Below are positions 21,901 through 27,170 of a stretch of DNA of 64,000 nt, piece after piece (positions within the stretch are counted from its first letter, which is position 1; each line of letters opens with the position of its first letter). The stretch is from Echinarachnius parma. Lineage: Eukaryota > Echinodermata > Echinoidea > Clypeasteroida > Echinarachniidae. The notes under the pieces were generated by a model. That model saw only the letters and a program-made list of their open reading frames with translations. It ran no database searches and was not told where the DNA came from. The stretch is taken from positions 1 through 64,000 of the forward strand of contig JBAMJV010004354.1 of assembly GCA_037951105.1 (NCBI GenBank), in the 5' to 3' direction. The position numbers and the translations under genes are program-made.

Positions 21901-22595
21901 GGGACGATGATATCGCTGTGGCAAGAAGGTGAGTGTACATTGGTCTTGTGCTGCTGGAACATGCTGCGTGGGAACATGCTCGGGACGATGATATCGATAT
22001 GGCAAGAAGGTGAGTGCTCTATAAGCAATATGCATGGTCTCAAAAGGAAAGAAAGACTAATTATTTCAAACAAAGGGAAACTGACCAGAAATGTACGTCA
22101 AGGCAATTTGATTACATTACATTATTTTGCCTTAATTTATTGTGGATAAGCAGTTTTAGCAGTCGTTTACTTTTGACCCGTTCAGGACGGATTGATTTTG
22201 CTATAACATGTATTTTCCATGGACCCCTGCACGAGTATTTTCGGGACCAGTCCTGAAGGGGTTGAGAAATAAATGTAATGTAAATGCCCGGCATAGATTA
22301 ATCAACTTCAATCAATACAATTTTCCAATTGTTGGATCAATTTTTTCACAATGGTGGAGTCAACAAGAATTGTACCAAGTCTAAATATTAACATTTTAAA
22401 AATTTGTATAATCATTCTGAAGAGCCTGACAGTGTATGAGTTAATGATATATTTTGGTCCTGTTTACATTTCTTATTTAGGTGGAGTCAGCAAGACCTGT
22501 GCCCAGTCTGGAGCCAGAATGCATGGCAGACTTACTCCACAAAGTCCAGGACTTCGGAGTATGACATTGTCATGGCAGGATATCAGGCACTGTAA
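2193..22595 (+). CDS. AidB/ACDH-11-like acyl-CoA dehydrogenase (12 coding exons; exon 1 interrupted by a transposon)
   Basis: Flavin-dependent acyl-CoA dehydrogenase family member closest to bacterial AidB and nematode ACDH-11. AidB is an alkylation-response flavoprotein and ACDH-11 binds medium-chain acyl groups; the substrate here is unknown. Coding segments: 2193-2354 + 4628-4744 (exon 1, split by the insertion), 5689-5921, 6537-6636, 10582-10699, 11314-11456, 14108-14257, 14622-14716, 15928-16027, 16942-17082, 18097-18189, 20215-20570, 22481-22595. Every junction is GT-AG with matching phase. The sum is 640 codons, near the length I recall for ACDH-11-type proteins. Signatures: [11 protein letters not shown] near residue 236, [15 protein letters not shown] near 378, [14 protein letters not shown] near 463 and [14 protein letters not shown] near 486. 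The Arg-rich start ([18 protein letters not shown]) could be a mitochondrial targeting peptide. As it stands, the transposon causes a stop after 90 codons, so this allele may be null. Confidence 0.8.
2355..4619. mobile_element. Non-autonomous TIR element (copy B) inserted in coding exon 1, 8-bp TSD
   Basis: Same termini as copy A (GGGTCCTACCAATC ... GATTGGTAGGACCG), flanked by perfect CCCGAAAC duplications at 2347-2354 and 4620-4627. The outer ~250 bp on each side match copy A, including the GAAGCACTGC-type subterminal repeats. The interior is larger and holds G and C homopolymers at about 3561-3589 and 3893-3929 plus a nested short element (3182-3304). No transposase ORF is visible, so movement would have needed an enzyme in trans. 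Confidence 0.9.
3182..3304. mobile_element. Small CAG-terminus MITE nested in copy B
   Basis: Imperfect inverted termini CAGGGGCGGATCTA / TAGATCCGCACTG enclose G-rich and C-rich homopolymers. CAG ends suggest an hAT-type MITE. I could not find a clean target duplication. Confidence 0.5.
4628..4744 (+). CDS. AidB-like gene, exon 1, part after the transposon (residues 55-93)
   Basis: Continues the frame of 2193-2354 once the insertion and one duplicate are removed (codons ...GCC CGA AAC | GTC CCG TTT). It encodes [12 protein letters not shown] followed by [20 protein letters not shown], the conserved N-terminal segment of the family. It ends in phase 0 at a good donor (GAG|GTATTT). The minus-strand paralogue has the same segment and the same exon end. 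Confidence 0.85.
4745..5688 (+). other. Intron 1 with an echo of the exon 2 start
   Basis: About 0.94 kb without coding signal. At about 5461-5511 it holds a degraded copy of the exon 2 acceptor and first codons: AACAGGTTCTTCAATC then CACCCCTGACC, against GACAGGTTCTTCATTC then AACCCCTGACC at exon 2. A GT-rich stretch lies at 5596-5622. Confidence 0.6.
5689..5921 (+). CDS. AidB-like gene, exon 2 (residues 94-171)
   Basis: Begins in phase 0 after GGGACAG and reads [35 protein letters not shown], then [20 protein letters not shown]. This is the N-terminal helical region, where AidB relatives have a PxLxHFDAWG-like motif. It ends in phase 2 at ATGGAG|GTGAGA. The acceptor and first codons are echoed in intron 1 at about 5481. 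Confidence 0.88.
6417..6443 (+). pseudogene. Echo of the exon 3 acceptor
   Basis: GCTTTGCAGTCAGCTGTACC is nearly identical to the exon 3 acceptor and start (GCTTTGCAGTCGCCTGTACC), about 115 bp upstream of the real exon. Only the boundary is copied. It could act as a decoy 3' splice site. Confidence 0.55.
6537..6636 (+). CDS. AidB-like gene, exon 3 (residues 171-204)
   Basis: 100 nt, phase 2 to 0. Encodes [20 protein letters not shown], then [12 protein letters not shown]. This corresponds to the segment before the flavin-binding beta domain in AidB relatives (family knowledge). Donor is CTTCAG|GTCAGC. Confidence 0.85.
6637..7318 (+). other. Intron 3, first part
   Basis: AT-rich intron sequence. 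A dispersed repeat with the phrase AAAGTGATATTTGAGACTTC lies near 6690; related copies occur near 18280, 31270 and 39500. No coding signal seen. Confidence 0.5.
7690..8400 (+). repeat. Tandem repeat with about four units of 150-300 bp
   Basis: Repeated phrases CACCAGATTGCACCATTTCA, CCAAATCTTCCCC, CAGCCCTCGGTCGCTTCGCT and GCTATGTTGTTGGATCA occur in order, starting near 7693, 7853, 8163 and 8326. The third copy is preceded by an (AAT)n run at 8047-8063. The short frames in this repeat are not genes. Confidence 0.75.
8434..9172. mobile_element. Inverted-repeat element built from AAGCAATTGCTT palindromes (copy 1)
   Basis: Outer inverted repeats CAATGGTCCGTATGCATAAAA and TTTTATGCATACGGCCCATTG. 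Both subterminal regions are packed with the 12-bp palindrome AAGCAATTGCTT and variants (AAGCAAAAGCTT, CAAGCAAGAGCTT). No intact transposase frame was recognised in the middle. Confidence 0.7.
9300..9924 (+). other. Intron 3, middle part
   Basis: Unique-looking AT-rich intron DNA. The phrase GTATGCATTTCAATTGCAT occurs near 9304 and 9374 and again near 10516, so it is a small local repeat. No coding signal. Confidence 0.45.
9925..10440. mobile_element. AAGCAATTGCTT element (copy 2, shorter)
   Basis: Same family as 8434-9172: AAGCAATTGCTT palindromes at both ends and the right terminus TTTTTATGCATGAGGCCCATTG. Its central sequence is related to copy 1 (for example CTGCCAGGTCGGG against CCCGACCTGGCA), in opposite orientation. 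Confidence 0.65.
10582..10699 (+). CDS. AidB-like gene, exon 4 (residues 205-244)
   Basis: 118 nt, phase 0 to 1. Encodes [19 protein letters not shown], then [13 protein letters not shown]. The last stretch is the acyl-CoA dehydrogenase signature-1 region (M-T-E-x2-G-G-S-D), which contacts the flavin and acyl chain in this fold. Donor is ATGTGG|GTAAG. Confidence 0.92.
10719..11207. mobile_element. ACAGTCAAACCT-type MITE with internal tandem repeats
   Basis: Starts with ACAGTAAAACCTG and ends with the inverted AGGTTTGACTGT. The interior has about four tandem units of 60-90 bp with the phrases GATGACCTCTATGGACAG, ACAGTCAAACCTATGT and GACCACCTAAGG. It is the same family as 60427-60764, which has a TA target duplication, so a Tc1/mariner-type MITE is likely. 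Confidence 0.65.
11314..11456 (+). CDS. AidB-like gene, exon 5 (residues 244-291)
   Basis: 143 nt, phase 1 to 0. Encodes [20 protein letters not shown], then [20 protein letters not shown]. This is the beta-sheet domain following the signature motif; the YKWFSSATD segment corresponds to KWFxSA in the family. Donor is ACTGAT|GTGAGT. Confidence 0.9.
11504..11637. repeat. (CTA/CTG)n trinucleotide microsatellite
   Basis: Runs of CTACTG and TACTAC triplets just downstream of exon 5. It is readable in several frames (poly-Tyr/Cys, poly-Ala/Thr, poly-Ser), none of which is a gene. Confidence 0.9.
11638..11990. repeat. (AAT)n / TTATATAGCGC interspersed element, two partial copies
   Basis: Contains (AAT)n, TACTTATATAGCGCAC, CATCGGATACA, ACAAAGTGCACATTG, CACTCCCTGGGGAGCATTC and CACACAGTGCTAAG. 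The first copy is at 11638-11755 and the second at 11764-11985. Other copies lie at about 8040, 15600, 23650, 25430, 54330, 57600, 59285/60110 and 63470. It looks like a SINE or MITE family that spreads with its AAT tail. Confidence 0.65.
12000..12206 (+). mobile_element. Half copy of a palindromic element
   Basis: AGAGGTAATCAGTTTGAAATG through the (ATCCG)n / GATCATCAAGGTCAGTTACAG end. The same sequence occurs inverted at about 13127-13335 and again direct at 13379-13505. Confidence 0.75.
12298..12397 (+). pseudogene. Out-of-order copy of exon 8 with intact splice sites
   Basis: A full 100-nt copy of exon 8 ([20 protein letters not shown] ...), with CTTGTAG acceptor and GAG|GTAAAA donor. It differs from 15928-16027 by very few bases; AGAAGG against AGGAGG at one Arg codon is silent. 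It lies between exons 5 and 6, where it does not belong, and needs phase 2 while exon 5 ends in phase 0. Including it would therefore shift the frame. Intron sequence upstream is copied as well (TATTCTGTCACAGTAATT). Confidence 0.8.
12653..12703 (+). pseudogene. Truncated copy of the exon 9 start
   Basis: Acceptor (TCCCTTCAG) followed by the first 50 or so nt of exon 9 ([17 protein letters not shown]), then sequence diverges at CTCCTAGGTTAAAC. Together with 12298-12397 it represents a displaced, shortened copy of the exon 8-9 region. Confidence 0.7.
12778..12925 (-). repeat. tRNA-like SINE remnant
   Basis: Contains GGGTTCGAACTCGGGACC, a B-box-like sequence, and CTTGTGAGAGCACGGGCTCTACC. It looks like a decayed tRNA-derived SINE head. 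Too diverged to call a tRNA gene. Confidence 0.4.
13060..13126 (+). pseudogene. Decayed copy of the exon 6 start
   Basis: CCCAGGGCAGCCAAGGCTTG followed by TCTCTGTTCTATCT matches the acceptor and first codons of exon 6, then turns into pyrimidine-rich sequence. It is one of three such copies ahead of the real exon. Confidence 0.65.
13127..13617. mobile_element. Palindromic element with GATCGGATCGG ends
   Basis: Inverted arms of about 200 bp: left CTGTAACTGACCTTGATGATC and right GATGATCGGTTACAG. The arm bodies carry CATATGGATATATGTTGC in both orientations, and the centre is near 13360. It inserted within the cluster of exon 6 echoes. No coding capacity. Confidence 0.7.
13734..13857 (+). pseudogene. 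Long truncated copy of exon 6
   Basis: Acceptor CATCACAG then [20 protein letters not shown] and [20 protein letters not shown], nearly the whole of exon 6. It loses homology after GAGCTG and lacks the final LLDGTKAHC codons and the donor. The reading frame is intact up to the break. Confidence 0.75.
13912..13956 (+). pseudogene. Short copy of the exon 6 start
   Basis: TATCCCAGGGAATTCATGGC then TTGTCTCTGTTCTATCT repeats the acceptor and first codons of exon 6 before entering a CCTCCTCCTT-rich tract like the one near 13090. Confidence 0.6.
14108..14257 (+). CDS. AidB-like gene, exon 6 (residues 292-341)
   Basis: 150 nt, phase 0 to 0. Encodes [40 protein letters not shown] and [10 protein letters not shown]. 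This is the part of the beta domain with the LGTRxxPTAEL motif, in the usual family position. It is the only one of four local copies with both the full coding length and a donor (TGT|GTAAG), so it is taken as the functional one. Confidence 0.9.
14622..14716 (+). CDS. AidB-like gene, exon 7 (residues 342-373)
   Basis: 95 nt, phase 0 to 2. Encodes [20 protein letters not shown] then [12 protein letters not shown]. It joins the beta domain to the C-terminal helices; SRFHTG is in the typical position before the R-x-A-F-G-K segment. Confidence 0.88.
15047..15121 (-). repeat. tRNA-derived SINE head
   Basis: On the minus strand: TGGTGGCTCAGCGGTTAGAG (A-box-like), a CAT at the anticodon position, and GGTCCCGGGTTCAAACCC (B-box). 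The 3' side runs into SINE-like sequence (GGTCATACCAAAGACTTTTA) with no proper acceptor stem. A SINE is therefore more likely than a working tRNA. Confidence 0.6.
15560..15752 (-). repeat. (AAT)n / TATATAAGTAACTA interspersed element
   Basis: Reverse-oriented member of the family at 11638-11990: GAATGCTCCCCAGGGAGTG, TGCACACAATGTGTGC, TAGCGCTATATAAGTAACTA and a terminal (ATT)n. Confidence 0.65.
15928..16027 (+). CDS. AidB-like gene, exon 8 (residues 373-406)
   Basis: 100 nt, phase 2 to 0. Encodes [20 protein letters not shown] then [17 protein letters not shown]-x4-R-x-A-F-G-K is the conserved helix that contacts FAD and the dimer partner in acyl-CoA dehydrogenases. A near-identical copy lies 3.6 kb upstream at 12298-12397. 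Confidence 0.92.
16199..16815 (+). mobile_element. ATGCCTCCGC...(CCGT)n interspersed element
   Basis: Begins TTATGCCTCCGCAACGAAGT, runs through a (CCGT)n tract at 16246-16345, then three ~130-bp tandem units with CAAACTTGG, GGTCAAAGGTCAAAGGTCAC and CATTATATATGCAAAAATAG. It ends with GACTGCGTGCAGTCGAAGAT. Reverse copies occupy 37570-40110. The short frames over the CCGT tract are not genes. Confidence 0.75.
16942..17082 (+). CDS. AidB-like gene, exon 9 (residues 407-453)
   Basis: 141 nt, phase 0 to 0. Encodes [20 protein letters not shown], then [20 protein letters not shown]. This is the C-terminal helical bundle, and the KLYTAK segment precedes the second family signature. Donor is AAACAG|GTAAAT. 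Confidence 0.92.
17395..17484 (+). pseudogene. Copy 1 of exon 10, ends in a stop
   Basis: Good acceptor (TGTCTGCAG) and [20 protein letters not shown] then TGFPAM as in exon 10. The final LRDAQ and donor are replaced by TTTAAAGCCTGA (FKA stop). If spliced in from exon 9 it would make a protein ending about residue 482, without the C-terminal 158 residues. Confidence 0.75.
17638..17716 (+). pseudogene. Copy 2 of exon 10, ends in the same stop
   Basis: Second tandem copy, 243 bp after copy 1, with acceptor TGTCTGTAG and the same TTTAAAGCCTGA ending. It keeps [11 protein letters not shown], closer to the true exon than copy 1 (YNED). The shared ending shows that both derive from one altered unit. 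Confidence 0.75.
17778..17977. mobile_element. Hairpin element containing a tRNA-like sequence
   Basis: Arms of about 38 bp are nearly perfect inverted copies (GAGCAAAGTAAATGGGATTC ... GAATCCCATTTACTTTGCTC). Next to the right arm is a tRNA-like stretch, 17880-17957: TAGTTCAGTCGGTAAGAGCA, TCTAGCAATC with AGC at the anticodon position, and GGGTTCGAATCCC. The left arm is an inverted copy of the tRNA 3' end. The insertion explains the longer spacing before the true exon 10. Confidence 0.65.
18097..18189 (+). CDS. AidB-like gene, exon 10 (residues 454-484)
   Basis: 93 nt, phase 0 to 0. Encodes [20 protein letters not shown] then [22 protein letters not shown] is the second acyl-CoA dehydrogenase signature region. 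It is the only one of three tandem copies with the final LRDAQ codons and a donor (CACAG|GTTAGC). Confidence 0.92.
18800..19013. mobile_element. TAGCCCGGTCA MITE
   Basis: Inverted ends TAGCCCGGTCACATATCAAC / GTTGACATCTGACCGGGCCA, about 214 bp, no coding capacity. No clean target duplication found. Confidence 0.65.
19275..20055 (-). mobile_element. Non-LTR retrotransposon (LINE) 3' end with reverse-transcriptase C-terminus
   Basis: On the minus strand an open frame ends at 19826-19828 and encodes [19 protein letters not shown], then [20 protein letters not shown] and [15 protein letters not shown]. The Y-x-T-R ... G-P-x-x-W-N-S-L pattern is the usual C-terminal tail of CR1/Jockey-type ORF2 proteins. 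A 3' UTR of about 550 bp follows and ends in an (AAATA)n-like tail at 19277-19305. The upstream part is missing (5' truncation). Confidence 0.65.
20215..20570 (+). CDS. AidB-like gene, exon 11 (residues 485-603)
   Basis: 356 nt, phase 0 to 2. Starts [24 protein letters not shown]-x-N-I is the conserved motif that closes the flavin site. It continues with a helical C-terminal domain ending [23 protein letters not shown]. Donor is AAGAAG|GTGAGT. The last 75 nt plus the first 10 nt of the intron were amplified into the minisatellite that follows. Confidence 0.92.
20571..22013 (+). repeat. 81-bp minisatellite made from the exon 11 / intron 11 boundary
   Basis: About 18 units follow the original exon end. 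Each is a copy of exon sequence from GTACATTGGTCTT to GGCAAGAAG plus GTGAGTGTAC from the intron. Two units (near 20732 and 21288) lack 11 bp around the donor; the rest keep AAG|GTGAGT or AAA|GTGAGT. Seven-unit blocks starting near 20733 and 21289 share the same variants, showing a 556-bp higher-order duplication. In the exon frame every unit meets TGA right after ARR. The long open frames of up to 483 codons on either strand come from the 81-bp (27-codon) period and are not genes. Confidence 0.93.
22160..22262. mobile_element. Short GACCCGTTCAGGAC hairpin MITE
   Basis: Inverted ends GACCCGTTCAGGACGGATTG / ACCAGTCCTGAAGGGGTTG around TTGCTATAACATGTATTTTC. Same family as 61874-61969, where the ends read TTAACCC...GGGTTAA. 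Confidence 0.6.
22481..22595 (+). CDS. AidB-like gene, exon 12 and stop (residues 603-640)
   Basis: Acceptor CTTATTTAG. The first base completes the split Arg codon, then [20 protein letters not shown] and [13 protein letters not shown] run to TAA at 22593-22595. The phase fits exon 11 exactly, and this frame was chosen for that reason. Another frame ([13 protein letters not shown]...) is also open for a while, so the C-terminus is slightly less sure than the other exons. Confidence 0.75.
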
Positions 22596-24299
22596 CCCTA
22601 GCCCTTGTCACAAGTTGAAAGTCATTTTGGAATATTACAAAACAATCGCATCCATTTATTAAAAGAAAAACAATTAACAAAGGAGTTTGTATCATATTAG
22701 TTGCACTAATGGCAGTGCAAGTTTATAGTTTGGGCTTGTTATCGGAATACTGAGCGCAATGGCTTTTATTATATTTTGTGTTCAAAACATGTTGATATAC
22801 ATGTATGACAGGCGCATATATATCAGACACTGTAACCATAACCCTTGTCACAAGTTGAAAATCATTTTGGAATATTAGGGAAAAGTCTAATCCATTTTAA
22901 ATAAAAATTAACAAATAGCGCGATGGCTTTTATTCTATGTTGTGTTTTAAACATATTGATACATGTATATTTCCACAGATGTCACAGTCAAATGAGAAAT
23001 AGTACCAAATTTGAGAGAAATTGCAATTTTGGTCTTTCTGTCGATTTTTGACATATGGTCGTAACTTTCCTGTTTTCTTGACTGTTTTTGCTCAAAATTT
23101 TTACCAATCACTTCTCTCATTCTGCTCCTTGTTCCCCAAAACAACTGTATGCTACGATTCTTGTCCCTTATTTGGCTTTTTATGTTTCCATGTTTAATAA
23201 TTTGTGCTTTTTTCAATTTAATATTTACAACAAATATTTTGATGTCAAATTTAACTGGTACATGTACAGTAGTTGAACAAATATTGATATTGTATATATC
23301 TGTTGAAATATTGTGTGGAGGGAAATGTCCAATCTAATTGCCTAACAAGCATGTGTATACAGTAATTACTTTAAAAAGTTTCTTCCTGTGCCTTAACCCT
23401 CCGAGTGCCAACTTAAATTGCAAGAAAATACTTGGCCATTTCTATATACACAAGTTTATGCAAAACAGCATTATCCCCAATTAGAAAGAAACTAGTTCAA
23501 CTTAGTAATATTATTACTATTAATTATAATAATATGATAATAATAATATTATTGTTAAAGAGGTCTTGACTAGTTGTCTATTGAAATAATCTATTGTGTG
23601 CATATGTGGGAAAATCAATAGATCTACATGTACTACTAATTGTAATACAGGTTACTTATATAGCGTTATTCACAACATGTTAGCACTTACTTCTGTATAT
23701 ATATACTTCTGTACTGTGACTAGAGACGACCATTGCACTCTATGTGTACAAGTAGTATAGTGCGGTGAAAAATTGCACATTTGGTGTAAAAATAGCTCAA
23801 GTGTTTCAGAATTTCAGTATAGGACAGTAACATTCATTGTTTTAGGGTAGTCTATATACTAATGGGTTATGTTTTAAAAATGCATATAGTTAATATATAA
23901 AGTTAATGTGTGTTTATGATTGTGTATTTGTTTCTATGAAGTCTGTTTTTCGTAGTTACAGTGTCAAATTAATAATTTACCAAAGATTGTATTTGTAATC
24001 ATGCTAAAATGTATCAATTGATAATGGAAATTGATACTGAACTAGCGTAATTTGGCAACTTGAATTTTGTTCAAGATAATGCACCAATATTTAACGCTGT
24101 TCATGTATTGTATTTGAGTGAATATAATTTAGTATACAAAACAATAATTTTCAATCATGTTTATTGTATTTTGTTATTTAATATGTAAATTTATGACAAC
24201 TATTACTGAAAGCACACATTATTATGAATAATATTACAAATTTATGCAGTGCTAATGGTGATATGAAATAAAATGCAGATATATATTTTTTCAAATAAA
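22596..24299 (+). other. Presumed 3' UTR of the AidB-like gene, with polyadenylation signals
   Basis: AT-rich and almost free of transposons. AATAAA occurs at 24267-24272 and 24294-24299, the latter followed by a GT-rich stretch. A degraded copy of the exon 12 end and following sequence (ATCAGACACTGTAACCATAA) lies at about 22821-22880, 230 bp after the original. The end point is inference; the UTR could be shorter. Confidence 0.5.
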
Positions 24300-24880
24300 G
24301 CTAGATTGTCTGTGAACGAGTATGGATTTGTTTATCTGGTTATTTGTGCAAGTTCGTTTAGTTGTTCAAGTACAACTTGTATGTGATATGCATGTACACG
24401 GTTAAGGGATCTATAGTAAAATCGTCAAAATCCTCAAAATTTACTCAGAACTTTAGTGGTTTTTATACCTTTATACCTCATTGTATTTGCATTACCATCA
24501 ATAAAAGCACGGAATAGTTTTTGGTTTTTCCAAATTTGTCATCCGTTAGAAAGATATGTATGATTGAATAGTTCTGATTTATAATTATCTATTGGATAAC
24601 TATAACTGTGTACAAAGTCCATGCAATGAGTTAGCAAATATCACAATGGCCTTAACCATTTTACTGTGGAATTTTCACACATCACTTAGTGGACATATCA
24701 GATCACAGAAATACACATTTTATCAACCGTTTGCCAGTGTTTGCACACTGCAACAAAGTTACAAGATCCCTTTAAAGCATCAACAACTTGAAATGGTATT
24801 TTGAAATTGTGTCAACGCTTCTAATTGAGTAATAGAATTGCATCAGTTGCCTATTGAGTATCCAAACACTTATAAATACA
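24300..24880. other. Intergenic
   Basis: AT-rich. The part at 24590-24785 (AACTGTGTACAAAGTCCATG ... CAACAAAGTTACAAGATCCC) belongs to a dispersed repeat also found near 52940-53075 and 56180-56310. Nothing coding seen. Confidence 0.5.
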
Positions 24881-25055
24881 GTGCAACCTCTTTATAACGA
24901 GCTCTGTTATAACAAGGTACCTGATAGAGAGGTAATTTCACAGGTCCAGGTTTTATGTATTTTATAATTTTTAAGCCCTGGTATGAAAAATCTGATATAA
25001 CAGAGTTGATTCATTGGGGCCAAGTTGCTCATTAAAATGAGGTTTCACTGTACTA
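24880..25055. mobile_element. CAGTGCAACCTCTTTATAACGAG element
   Basis: Inverted ends ACAGTGCAACCTCTTTATAA / CATTAAAATGAGGTTTCACTGT, about 175 bp. A MITE-like repeat without coding capacity. Confidence 0.6.
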
Positions 25056-25261
25056 CATGTATATTAAGTTAACCAACTAAAATTGACACTGATAGCTCTT
25101 GTTTCCCACTTCTCAAAACACAAACAAAATGATAACCATAGGATAACTCGGTGTTTTGTTTCTGACTTATTTATTTTTGTTTTATTCACGAAGGCAAAAT
25201 TAAATCATGAAAAGTACTACGCACATTTGTCACAATAACTAAGAAAAGGAGCAAAGAATTG

Positions 25262-25412
25262 GGCTCTGGGGGGATTTGAACTAAAGACCTCCTGATTGCT
25301 AGACCAGCTCTCTACCAACTGAGCTACAGAGAACCCTAGTTGGTGGCTCATCCCGAGACCTCTGGAATTGATGGACCAAGCGCTCTACCAACTGAGCTAT
25401 GGAGAACCCTAG
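25262..25412 (-). repeat. Two tandem tRNA-like sequences (probable SINE heads)
   Basis: On the minus strand 25262-25338 reads GGGTTCTCTGTAGCTCAGTT, GGTAGAGAGCTGGTCTAGCA, with AGC at the anticodon position, then AGTTCAAATCCCCCCAGAGC. A second copy at about 25339-25412 has lost the T arm. The first could fold roughly as tRNA-Ala, but the anticodon stem forces a 6-nt loop. A degraded tRNA-derived repeat is therefore more likely than a functional tRNA. Confidence 0.5.
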
Positions 25413-25419
25413 TTGATGG

Positions 25420-25765
25420 CTTATAACGGTTGTTTGATATAGCGCTATTCAGGTGAGTATCATAGCGCTTTACATTACTTTATAATTACCCTCGGTCAAC
25501 AGATACACACTAATGTACATGCGATCAATCTTGCACACAAAGTGCACTTTTTCAACTCTGCTGAGGGCCTTTATTCCAGCCAGTTGCCTATTAGGCTATT
25601 GGGTGCACACTGTGCAAAGGAACCATCCTTCCGGTTCCCCATACATAAACCTGGGTAGAGAGCAGCAATAGTGGATTAATTGTCTTGCTGGAGGACTAAC
25701 GCAGTGGGCATGTGCAGGTTTTTAACCGTGGGATCTCGGTCATCTGGCCACACCACCCACATCCA
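25420..25765 (+). repeat. TATAGCGC interspersed element without AAT tail
   Basis: Carries TTGATATAGCGCTATTCAGG, AACAGATACACAC, ACAAAGTGCACTTTTTC and AACCATCCTTCCGGTTCC, as in the family at 11638-11990. Not coding. Confidence 0.55.
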
Positions 25766-27170
25766 CATCCCAGTGACCCTTTCAATGCTCGGTTAAGTCA
25801 GAAACTATACAACATGGCACAAAATCACTTGCCAATATAAATGCAAATACAGAAAATGTTAAAATACCCCAACTAAGTTGAAAATGAAGATAAAACAAAG
25901 TCCATCATTGATTTCAGTAAAAAGCAGATTAACAAGAAAAAATACCGGTGCTGAAACTCCAAACAAATTGCAAAAAAAAACACCCAAAAGTTGAATGTTG
26001 TAGAGTAAGCGGGATTAATTTTCAAACTGGCTTGATTGATTGATTGATTATTTACTTCAATTTTTCACTGACGATTCCTCTCATTTGTCTTCTTTTTTTA
26101 AAGACAGTTTTTTCATTAGGCTGGACTTCACCATTAAAGGAAACCAAAACCTATTTAATACAAAAAGCTTTATGCGCTTACATACAGGCATGTCTCTATC
26201 ATACATCCCTTCCCTTGTTCCCTTCATGACCCAGTCACACATACCAAGAAAGCCTTACCATATCAGGAGCCATGTAAAGCAAATTTGAGTAGAAACTATT
26301 ATTTTACGGCACCGTAAACATCCCATAATATACCGACCCATAAAGCCACGTCAGACACCCGACTAATCCCTTAAGCGTAAAAAAAAAGCCATGTCGGTCA
26401 ACAGGGCCGATTTACTTGGCATAATGAAGATTTTGAAAATATATGGCACATAAACCCAGTAATTCTCATGAACCGTTGCATACATGTAGGTACCATCATT
26501 AATTTTTAATTGAGAATAGCCACGTTTCATTTTATCTCACAAAAATAGCATTACATGGCTCTTACAGCAAGGTTTACGGGAAGGTGTGACAGATTCGGTT
26601 TTAGCATCCCCAGCTTTTTGATACAGTGTTCTCAGAGAGAGAGACATCATGATTTTCATTCCATTCTTGATACAAACTTTAAATTTTTATTTTTTTTGTA
26701 GAACAAAAAGGAATAAACCTTTTGTTATCCGGGTTAAAGAAAAATCATATTTGGTGCATAAGTTGGTTCAATGGCAGATGTTTGTTTTACATGCTCGAGT
26801 TATGGTGCCCCTTAGGCTTATGTATTATCATATGTATTTTGGATTATGGATTATGGATTTTGGTTTCTAATATTAAGATGATATTGTATTTTGCTACACT
26901 GCTGGAATATCCAGTAAGTTATCAAATGATGTGAAAAGCACAGCTGATTACATTTCAATTATCAATGATGGTGAAATTATCCTGATGAGATATCACTAAA
27001 AGAAAAACACCAATATTATATCTTTGACTACCATAATTATATATTCCATGAATCAGATGAAAGGCAAGTGTGAAGATAAGCTATTCATTATGACTTGCCA
27101 CTTGGCCCACAAACAACACTTTTCATAAACCTTGTTTCACACAGCTGTTTGGGAAGGTAAAAAAGCATGA
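25766..27170. other. Intergenic, nothing recognised
   Basis: AT-rich sequence. Short open frames occur but have no recognisable domain, codon bias or splice context. The stretch 26290-26600 mentions no known repeat by eye. Confidence 0.45.

Noticed and set aside
20486-22149. Long open frames (up to 483 codons on the minus strand, 286 on the plus) over the repeat array
   Set aside because: They arise because the 81-bp unit is a multiple of three, so any frame without a stop in one unit stays open throughout. The only frame with family homology is the exon 11 frame, which stops in every unit.
22351-22662. 103-codon frame over exon 12
   Set aside because: It is in a different frame from the one that fits the exon 11 phase, and it begins in the intron.
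25262-25338. Functional tRNA-Ala gene on the minus strand
   Set aside because: The anticodon stem only pairs with a 6-nt loop, and a second degraded copy lies beside it. A covariance-model scan would decide.
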